From Methanobacterium sp. UBA8 (lineage in GTDB: Archaea; Methanobacteriota; Methanobacteria; Methanobacteriales; Methanobacteriaceae): a stretch of 5,177 nt of DNA. The notes under the pieces are model-generated. The model was not told the DNA's origin and ran no database searches. It was given only the letters and a program-made list of their open reading frames with translations. Positions 1-4,700 of the stretch are shown here, piece by piece. A program made the position numbers and the translations under genes. The DNA lies in NCBI GenBank assembly GCA_002509665.1, contig DADN01000152.1, positions 5,709-10,885 on the forward strand. Reading direction: 5' to 3'. The number at the start of each line of letters is the position of its first letter. The stretch's first letter is position 1.

Positions 1-10
1 TTTTAATTTT

Positions 11-14
11 GGAG
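11..14 (+). promoter_or_regulatory. Ribosome-binding site of the TMEM175-like gene
   Basis: GGAG lies seven bases before the ATG at 22. This is a good Shine-Dalgarno match at normal spacing and supports that ATG as the true start. The promoter must lie upstream, outside the window. Confidence 0.7.
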
Positions 15-21
15 AAATAAA

Positions 22-663
22 ATGCCCCAGTTGAGAGATGACTACAACGTTTTTGCAGGACATGACTTACAGCGGACAAAAGCCCTTGCAGACGGCGTAT
101 TCTCCATTGCAATGACTATTCTAGTGCTTGAACTCAGTATTCCTATCTTAGGGACAGTTCACACCGAATGGGATCTCTGGCTCCTATTATTATCACTTTC
201 ACCCAAGTTGCTGATTTATTTTATGAGTTTTATGACCTTAGGCATTTTCTGGACAGGTCACTCTTTGCAGTATACTTTTATCACTGAAAGCGATCGGCAT
301 TTAAACTGGTTATCTATTTTTCTCCTTATGGTAATTGTTTTAATACCTTTTTCAACCGCTCTTCTTGGGGAATATATCACATTTAAACTTGCTATAGGTG
401 TTTACTGGCTTAACCTGTTAATTTTTGGCATAATCACATATGCCCACTGGCATTACGCATGCAAAATGGGTTTTATTACACAGAATATTCCTGATTTTAA
501 AGAAATAGATAAATCAATTCGAAACAGGGTAATCACTGCACAGATTTTTTATGCAGTGGCAGCACTTTTATGCTTTATCAGTACCTACCTAAGCATTGCA
601 ATGATAATTGTTGTTCAGCTCAATTATACACTGGCTCCAAGTTTTAGACATAGATCTAAATAA
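22..663 (+). CDS. TMEM175/DUF1211 family potassium channel subunit
   Basis: This 213-residue membrane protein has the hallmarks of prokaryotic TMEM175 (DUF1211) channels. A basic residue is followed by an acidic one at the start of the first helix (R18...D24), then G-V-F-S-I-A-M-T-I-L-V-L-E-L. Hydrophobic segments lie at about 20-40, 54-77, 94-115, 120-141, 168-187 and 188-200, giving the six helices expected of one subunit. Known prokaryotic members are tetrameric potassium-permeable channels of the cell membrane, with the pore lined by helix 1 and gated by rings of Leu/Ile. The family signature RxxxFSD reads R18-T-K-A-L-A-D24 here, so the Phe and Ser are replaced by Leu and Ala while Arg and Asp are kept. 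The length is normal for the family and the start is supported by GGAG at 11-14. The gene stands alone and converges with the PIN gene 26 bp away. The family call is strong. Ion selectivity and physiological role are inferred from the family only. Confidence 0.88.
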   Translation: MPQLRDDYNVFAGHDLQRTKALADGVFSIAMTILVLELSIPILGTVHTEWDLWLLLLSLSPKLLIYFMSFMTLGIFWTGHSLQYTFITESDRHLNWLSIFLLMVIVLIPFSTALLGEYITFKLAIGVYWLNLLIFGIITYAHWHYACKMGFITQNIPDFKEIDKSIRNRVITAQIFYAVAALLCFISTYLSIAMIIVVQLNYTLAPSFRHRSK

Positions 664-689
664 ATAGTAAAAAATTGAACCTTTTAAAA
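664..689. terminator. Short convergent intergenic spacer; A6/T6 run as likely terminator of the minus-strand gene
   Basis: Only 26 bp separate the stop of the channel gene from the stop of the PIN gene. A run of six A at 669-674 reads as TTTTTT on the minus strand just after the PIN stop, which fits archaeal U-tract termination. No hairpin was seen. On the plus strand the next T-rich tracts lie inside the end of the PIN gene (about 709-726). Confidence 0.35.
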
Positions 690-950
690 TTATAATTCAT
701 CAACAAGCTTTTTAATTCCTTTTTGAAACTTAGGAGGGATATAAATAACAGGCTGTTTAATTGAAACAGCTTTATCCCTTAAACCTTTATCTGCAGTAAA
801 GAGAATTGATTCTGTTACAACTGCAACTTCTAGAATCATATCATCTTCAGTATTTATAAGCTTATTTTTATTTTCAGGCAAATCTATTCCATAACTACAA
901 TAAATGATATCTATTTTTCTTTCAGCTTCTAATTCCTTTAATTTATCCAT
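690..950 (-). CDS. PIN-domain ribonuclease-like protein, C-terminal 86 codons with the only conventional start
   Basis: The 86 residues from the ATG at 950 are the back half of a PIN domain, the metal-dependent RNase fold found in VapC toxins and related archaeal proteins. Visible features are the acidic N-T-E-D-D-M-I-L-E-V-A motif, the strand plus catalytic turn I-L-F-T-A-D-K-G-L, and the closing strand P-V-I-Y-I. Eighty-six residues are too short for a complete PIN domain (about 120-140). The same frame stays open upstream for 55 more codons and supplies the missing front half (see 951-1115). This ATG therefore lies inside the domain and is unlikely to be the natural start. No Shine-Dalgarno sequence was seen in front of it. 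No antitoxin-like gene is adjacent, so a toxin-antitoxin role is not supported. The PIN assignment is fairly sure. Whether the gene is expressed, and as what length, is open. Confidence 0.6.
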   Translation of the reverse strand: MDKLKELEAERKIDIIYCSYGIDLPENKNKLINTEDDMILEVAVVTESILFTADKGLRDKAVSIKQPVIYIPPKFQKGIKKLVDEL

Positions 951-1115
951 TTCATTGTAAAACCCTGCCTTTAACTTCCCTTCACATAAAACTAAAACTA
1001 TTTCTTCAACAAAATCAGGAATTAATATTTCAAAGCCGTTTAAAAAGTCCAGTTCTACGACTCTTGAGAGTATATGGGAGATTAGAATACAAATATCTGG
1101 TAGAATCCTAATAAT
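951..1115 (-). pseudogene. N-terminal half of the PIN-domain frame, lacking a usual start codon
   Basis: Reading the minus strand from 1115 (just after TGA at 1116-1118) gives 55 open codons in frame with the ATG at 950. They match the front of a PIN domain: I-I-R-I-L-P-D-I-C-I-L-I-S, then G-F-E-I-L-I-P-D-F-V-E-E-I. Joined to the downstream part this makes 141 residues, a normal length, with all four expected acidic positions present: D7, E37/E38, D92 and D109. No ATG, GTG or TTG occurs among these 55 codons. The likely ancestral start is one of the ATT codons at 1113-1115 or 1110-1112, with GGAG on the minus strand at about 1125-1128 upstream. The Thr/Ser usually following the first catalytic Asp is Ile here, which hints at decay. 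It is either a recently broken gene, a rare ATT start, or a sequencing error. Confidence 0.5.
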
Positions 1116-1256
1116 TCAGATCAACTCCATCGAATTTCATTTAATCAGAGTATGATTTTGTTTAAGCTAAAATTTAATTTAATATATTAACATTTAAGGC
1201 CAATTTTAGTTAAGTTATATTTTATTTTTATTGTTTTAATTATTTTAATAGTGCAA

Positions 1257-1277
1257 TCAGCGCCAATTGAGAAAATA
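1257..1277 (+). repeat. Imperfect direct repeat, copy 1
   Basis: TCAGCGCCAATTGAGAAAAT followed by A resembles the copy at 1435-1453 (TCAGCCAATTCGGAAAATA). The two share TCAGC, CAATT and AAAATA, and copy 2 lacks the GC after TCAGC. Both lie upstream of the gene at 1510 on the same strand. They could be binding sites or chance matches. Confidence 0.3.
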
Positions 1278-1434
1278 GGATTTAAAACAGTCTTACAACT
1301 TTTAAACATTACCTCGGCAAAATCAAGACTTTTAGAGTTATATATCGATGCGCAAATAATGTACTCTATTCAAGTAATGGCAAGCTAAAATTTTATTTAT
1401 AATAATTTTTAATTTTCATATTCATTTTGTTCTG

Positions 1435-1453
1435 TCAGCCAATTCGGAAAATA
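1435..1453 (+). repeat. Imperfect direct repeat, copy 2
   Basis: This is the second copy of the element at 1257-1277, with starts 178 bp apart. It ends 56 bases before the TTG start at 1510, a position near the expected archaeal promoter. Confidence 0.3.
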
Positions 1454-1456
1454 AAT

Positions 1457-1482
1457 TAATATTAAATAACATAATAATATTA
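1457..1482. repeat. Paired TAATATTA palindromes in front of the TTG-started gene
   Basis: TAATATTA occurs at 1457-1464 and again at 1475-1482. Each copy is self-complementary, so the pair is both a direct and an inverted repeat with starts 18 bp apart. It lies 27-53 bases before the start at 1510 and could be a dimeric operator, a promoter element or a weak hairpin. The low sequence complexity makes chance a real alternative. Confidence 0.25.
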
Positions 1483-1496
1483 CTTACCATATTAAA

Positions 1497-1501
1497 GGGG
1501 G
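1497..1501 (+). promoter_or_regulatory. G-rich ribosome-binding site deciding a TTG start
   Basis: GGGGG ends eight bases before TTG at 1510. It imperfectly matches the Shine-Dalgarno consensus AGGAGGTGA. An ATG at 1502-1504 lies too close to it and in another frame, closing after ATG AAA CCT TGA. No ATG, GTG or other TTG occurs in the 1510 frame between the stop at 1375 and 1510. Confidence 0.55.
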
Positions 1502-1509
1502 ATGAAACC

Positions 1510-2031
1510 TTGATCAATATTGATAATTTTCCCGTAGAATTAAGATGGAAAATTGCCGCCCAATCTGCAAGTTCACTACTATTAACCCATGAAAAAGTAT
1601 ATAAAGATATTTTAGGCCCAGATTACATAAAAATTCAACCATTAATGGATACTATTAATTACATATCCTGGATTCAGGATGGAAAAAATGCAAGTATACT
1701 ATCAAAATATTTAGGACTTCCAGTTAAAACAGCAGCAGAAATTGAGAAAACCAATGAATTAATCTCAGAAATTCTTTACGGGCCAGAAATAAAATATAAA
1801 ATAGTTTATGCAGTTGGAGATCATGCAAAAAGTCAAATAATAAGCTGTCCCTTCCTAAATAGGGCCAAAGAGATAGGTTTAGAGAGTAAAACTCTTTTTG
1901 AAAACTGTAATGCTTATCATGAAACATTTGTTAGTAATTTAAATCCAAAATATAAAAAAAGATTTACCAAAGCAATGTGTAACGGTGATGAATACTGTGA
2001 AACCTGTATTGAATTAAAAAATAGTGAATAA
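1510..2031 (+). CDS. ATC-hydrolase-like / DUF6125-like cysteine-containing protein
   Basis: This is a 173-residue soluble protein with no signal peptide or membrane segment. The first half is helical and unremarkable. The second half carries a cysteine pattern typical of the small L-2-amino-thiazoline-4-carboxylate-hydrolase-like/DUF6125 proteins of methanogens: C113-P-F-L-N-R-A-K-E, C133, then N-P-K-Y and a closing A-M-C157-N-G-D-E-Y-C163-E-T-C166. The first Cys-Pro, the Asn-Pro and the G-D-x-x-C are the positions I would expect conserved. The family name comes from a bacterial enzyme of cysteine synthesis from thiazoline. For methanogen members that activity is not established, and the cysteines could bind a metal or respond to redox. 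The gene starts at TTG and is preceded by a long AT-rich region with possible operator repeats, so it is probably monocistronic. It converges on the RecJ-like gene. The coding call is sure, the family fairly likely, the function unknown. Confidence 0.72.
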   Translation: MINIDNFPVELRWKIAAQSASSLLLTHEKVYKDILGPDYIKIQPLMDTINYISWIQDGKNASILSKYLGLPVKTAAEIEKTNELISEILYGPEIKYKIVYAVGDHAKSQIISCPFLNRAKEIGLESKTLFENCNAYHETFVSNLNPKYKKRFTKAMCNGDEYCETCIELKNSE

Positions 2032-2061
2032 AGAGAAACTAAAAAAATAAAAGTTTCTTTT
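2031..2061. terminator. Bidirectional hairpin terminator between convergent genes
   Basis: AAGAGAAACT (2031-2040) pairs with AGTTTCTTTT (2052-2061), giving ten pairs with one G-T wobble around an 11-base A-rich loop. The loop reads TTTATTTTTTT on the minus strand and the right arm is T-rich on the plus strand. Both strands therefore offer the U-rich tracts that stop archaeal RNA polymerase. The element fills the 37-bp gap between the stops at 2029-2031 and 2069-2071. Confidence 0.6.
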
Positions 2062-2068
2062 AGAGAAT

Positions 2069-4243
2069 TTATTTGCCGAGGTCAGCAACTTCTTCTGCAA
2101 ATGCTCCAAGCACTTTTTTAGATAATCCCTCAACATACTTGAGCGATCCAGCACATTCGTGGCCGCCGCCGTCTATTCCGGCTTCAGGAATTCCTTCTGC
2201 AAGTTTTGTAACAATTGTATTTAAATTAAATCCAAATTTTTCATTTACAGCATCTGTTGCCCTTATGACTCCAAAATCAGGGCCGAATGAAAGAGTTATA
2301 ATTGGAGTTTCTTCTCCATACTTCTTAACCATTGTATCATGCACATAACCTGTAGTTTTACCCGGGGCAGGATATGTGAATTTATGGGCATACTTCTCAA
2401 CATCTAAAACACTAAATATTACCCCATTAGGGAGTTTTTGGGTTTTAAGATTTGGAAGTGCAGCCCGGAGCTGATTTTTAACTCTCTTTTGAGATTCGTT
2501 GTAAAGCGCCTCAATAAGTTTAACATGTTTATCATAGTTTCCAAGGCCAAGAATTGTATCTATAATACCTCTACCGTTCATGAACCTCAGATAAAATGCT
2601 TCAAAGTCCACACATGTTGCAATTTTATCCAGATCTTCCCTTGTGTAACCTTTTTCTCCAGCAAGTTCTATGTACTTTTGAGCTTCTTCTGAGCTTGCAT
2701 GGTCTCCAACTGCAGCAATTCCAGGTAAATGCATTAAATTTTCTTTAACCTCAGGATTTATCATCTTTGCCACTTCATATGCAAGTGCTCCAGCTGTTAT
2801 CTCGGAGTTACCACCGACAAGATAAGGATTCACGTGTACATCCACGTAATCATCCACAGCTACTCTTTCATTTTCTACTTCGCCGGGATAGTGGTGGTCA
2901 ACAACTACAATTTCAATATCGTAAATCTTAGCTTTTATAAGTGCCACAATATCTTCTTCAGTTGATCCATTATCAAGAAGAACTATTAAAGGTAATTTTT
3001 GGCCGTGTCTTTCCATATCTTCCAGTGAAAATGATAAGTCCTTTACTACATCTTCTATTTCATAGAAAGGAGCTTTACTTGGAGCTCTTTTAAAGAAGTG
3101 CCATTCTGCATCACTGCCAGGGTTGATTTCCCTTATTAAAGGAATTACTGCCTTCTCAATTGCAACCCCTGCACATATTCCATCTGCATCTGCATGGTGT
3201 CTTACAAGGATAGATCTACCGTCAAAAATAGCTCTTCTTATTGCTTTTGCAGCGTTAGCCATTCTTCCCCTGAGCTTATCCAGAACTTCACTTTCAATCA
3301 GGATTTCTGTTGTTTCAGGCAGGGCTTTTTGATCAATTGCCTCATCAATAAGCCTCCTCGCTTCAACAGACTCTTTACCATGTAATTTTTCAATGGATTC
3401 AGATTCTATCTGTATCTTACCGCCGTGTATGGAAACTTCACCAAGTACTTCCACAATATCACCAATATTTATGTGTGGATATACCCTTATTCCAGGCTCA
3501 TCAAATGCTGCTACCCATGTAGTGGAAGTTTCATCTGAAATTGTAAAAATAGTCGGCCCAGAAGTCTGCTGGATCTGAATTATTTCTCCAACTATCCTTA
3601 CAGATTTTTTAACAGATTTTTTAGTAATTTCACCAATAGGAGTTCTTGCAATATTCTTTCTAAGTTTAACAAGCTCGTATTTTCCTTTGATATTTGATAA
3701 TGTAAGGTCAACTTCTCCTTTGGCCTTTTTAATATCAATTACTTTAACAATAACCTCGTCACCAACATCATGACCTAACATTCGTCCTCTAACTAGACCA
3801 TAACCCTTTTTTGAGAGGCTTACAAATATTCCCCAATCTTCAACTCGTGTAACTTTTCCTTTATAATTAGCACCAAGTTCAAGATCATTTATATCACATG
3901 CAGGATGTAATGCAAATACTTTCTCTTTAACTTCACAGTCTTTGCAGTAATCGCCTGATTCTATCTGTTTACCGCATTTTTTACAGACATTAATTTCGCC
4001 TTTCCCCCCACATTCTTCGCATGTTTCTGTTACTTCTACTTCCCCTTTACCTTTACAGACATCACATGGGACTTCATGTTCTTCTTCTAAATCGAACCGT
4101 TCCATTGCCCCTTTTGAAATGCCTTTAACATGCTTTTTAACGTCTACTTCACTTTTTACGCCGCTTCCATGGCAGCTTTCACAAACTTTGTAACTTAAGA
4201 CTTTATGTCCTTTACCTTTACATTCTAAACAAGTTTTAATCAT
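2069..4243 (-). CDS. Archaeal RecJ-like DHH exonuclease with DnaJ-type zinc finger, S1 and OB domains
   Basis: This 724-residue protein belongs to the archaea-specific RecJ-like group with a DnaJ-type zinc finger. Residues 5-82 carry four CxxCxGxG motifs (at 5, 21, 60 and 75), followed by a small zinc-ribbon-like set C87/C90/C100/C103. An S1 RNA-binding domain spans about 121-183 (Y-K-G-K-V-T-R-V-E-D-W-G-I-F-V). A second OB fold lies at about 213-281. The DHH catalytic domain follows: motif I H349-H-A-D-A-D-G, motif II L-L-D424-N-G-S-T, the DHH signature V-V-D449-H-H, and G-D514-H-A. The C-terminal DHHA1 domain holds G-G-G-H at 692-695. All metal-binding residues are present, so it should be an active manganese-dependent phosphoesterase or nuclease on single-stranded nucleic acid, acting in the cytoplasm in repair, replication or RNA turnover. 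The exact polarity and DNA/RNA preference cannot be read from sequence. I chose ATG at 4243 over TTG at 4255 because GAGG sits between them at Shine-Dalgarno distance. It is monocistronic. Confidence 0.93.
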   Translation of the reverse strand: MIKTCLECKGKGHKVLSYKVCESCHGSGVKSEVDVKKHVKGISKGAMERFDLEEEHEVPCDVCKGKGEVEVTETCEECGGKGEINVCKKCGKQIESGDYCKDCEVKEKVFALHPACDINDLELGANYKGKVTRVEDWGIFVSLSKKGYGLVRGRMLGHDVGDEVIVKVIDIKKAKGEVDLTLSNIKGKYELVKLRKNIARTPIGEITKKSVKKSVRIVGEIIQIQQTSGPTIFTISDETSTTWVAAFDEPGIRVYPHINIGDIVEVLGEVSIHGGKIQIESESIEKLHGKESVEARRLIDEAIDQKALPETTEILIESEVLDKLRGRMANAAKAIRRAIFDGRSILVRHHADADGICAGVAIEKAVIPLIREINPGSDAEWHFFKRAPSKAPFYEIEDVVKDLSFSLEDMERHGQKLPLIVLLDNGSTEEDIVALIKAKIYDIEIVVVDHHYPGEVENERVAVDDYVDVHVNPYLVGGNSEITAGALAYEVAKMINPEVKENLMHLPGIAAVGDHASSEEAQKYIELAGEKGYTREDLDKIATCVDFEAFYLRFMNGRGIIDTILGLGNYDKHVKLIEALYNESQKRVKNQLRAALPNLKTQKLPNGVIFSVLDVEKYAHKFTYPAPGKTTGYVHDTMVKKYGEETPIITLSFGPDFGVIRATDAVNEKFGFNLNTIVTKLAEGIPEAGIDGGGHECAGSLKYVEGLSKKVLGAFAEEVADLGK

Positions 4244-4249
4244 AAAATA

Positions 4250-4253
4250 CCTC
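4250..4253 (-). promoter_or_regulatory. Ribosome-binding site of the RecJ-like gene
   Basis: The minus strand reads TTGAGGTATTTTATG. GAGG lies six bases before the ATG at 4243. The upstream in-frame TTG at 4255 overlaps this motif and is therefore unlikely to be the start. Confidence 0.7.
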
Positions 4254-4255
4254 AA

Positions 4256-4700
4256 ATACTCAACCTTAAAATTCTCTGAATTTTGTGTTCAGAAAAAATT
4301 CCTATATTCTTAACCACAAAAACAAAAATTCTTAATTGAAATCTTTAAATTTTGAATGATGATTTAAACGCTCATGTTTGATAATACTGTACAAGTGTTA
4401 CTATCATTAATGTGAATTGCCGATTAAAATAAATTGAATTTTTTTAAACCAATTCAACTTAAATTAACAGAATATATTAACATACAATAATTATTTTTGC
4501 ACGTGATCATGAGCTTTAAAAATTATTAAATTTAAATCGTTATTTACTAATTCATCTTTCCACTTTAAATACATTTATGCCCAATTTTCAATGTGGTTAA
4601 TTATACCCTTTAATTGCAGTGCTTGTTATGTTATATTAGATTCATTAAAATATATTAATTCATGTAAAATAATAAATCAATATTTGGATTATAAGCAGTG
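4256..4700. other. AT-rich intergenic region upstream of the RecJ-like gene
   Basis: This stretch lies between two minus-strand genes, so it holds the 3' region of the lipoprotein gene and the promoter and 5' leader of the RecJ-like gene. No RNA gene, strong hairpin terminator or credible ORF was seen. Details noted are an inverted repeat at 4268-4284, a partial inverted repeat GATAATA/TACTATC at 4380-4405, and AATATATTAA at 4471-4480 and 4649-4658. The longest plus-strand ATG frame (4591-4752) runs antisense into the lipoprotein gene and looks accidental. Confidence 0.55.
4268..4284. repeat. Inverted repeat in the leader of the RecJ-like gene
   Basis: AAAATTC (4268-4274) and GAATTTT (4278-4284) are perfect seven-base arms around a three-base centre. 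The element starts 25 bp upstream of the ATG at 4243. It could be an operator or a weak leader hairpin. It is AT-rich, so chance is possible. Confidence 0.3.

Larger units (their letters stand above)
1119..1509. other. AT-rich intergenic region with promoters for the flanking divergent genes
   Basis: No convincing gene was found here. The stretch separates two divergently transcribed genes, so it should hold a promoter for each. TATA-like runs are seen at 1179-1190 (TTAATATATTAA, a perfect palindrome), 1338-1345 (TTATATAT) and 1396-1404. None can be assigned to a transcription start from sequence alone. It also holds an imperfect direct repeat (1257-1277 and 1435-1453), two TAATATTA palindromes (1457-1464 and 1475-1482), and a weak 45-residue open frame from GTG at 1251 to TAA at 1388 without a ribosome-binding site. 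Confidence 0.55.

Noticed and set aside
690..950. Toxin-antitoxin module centred on the PIN protein
   Set aside because: No small DNA-binding antitoxin gene lies next to it. The neighbour is a membrane channel on the opposite strand.
1724..1927. Minus-strand open frame of 67 codons
   Set aside because: It lies wholly inside the cysteine protein gene on the opposite strand. The Phe/Leu-rich translation is typical of antisense AT-rich sequence.
2073..2348. Plus-strand open frame of 91 codons
   Set aside because: It is antisense to the C-terminal part of the RecJ-like gene, whose DHHA1 motif is clear. The Pro/Ser-rich translation has no domain character.
2438..2692. Plus-strand open frame of 84 codons
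   Set aside because: Antisense shadow of the RecJ-like gene.
3123..3578. Several plus-strand open frames (3123-3332, 3194-3385, 3393-3578)
   Set aside because: They overlap each other and lie antisense to the OB and DHH parts of the RecJ-like gene. No ribosome-binding sites or recognisable motifs.
4380..4405. LexA-like operator (ACTGTACAAGTGT region)
   Set aside because: The inverted repeat matches only 6 of 7 arm bases, archaea lack LexA, and the site lies about 135 bp or more from the RecJ-like start.
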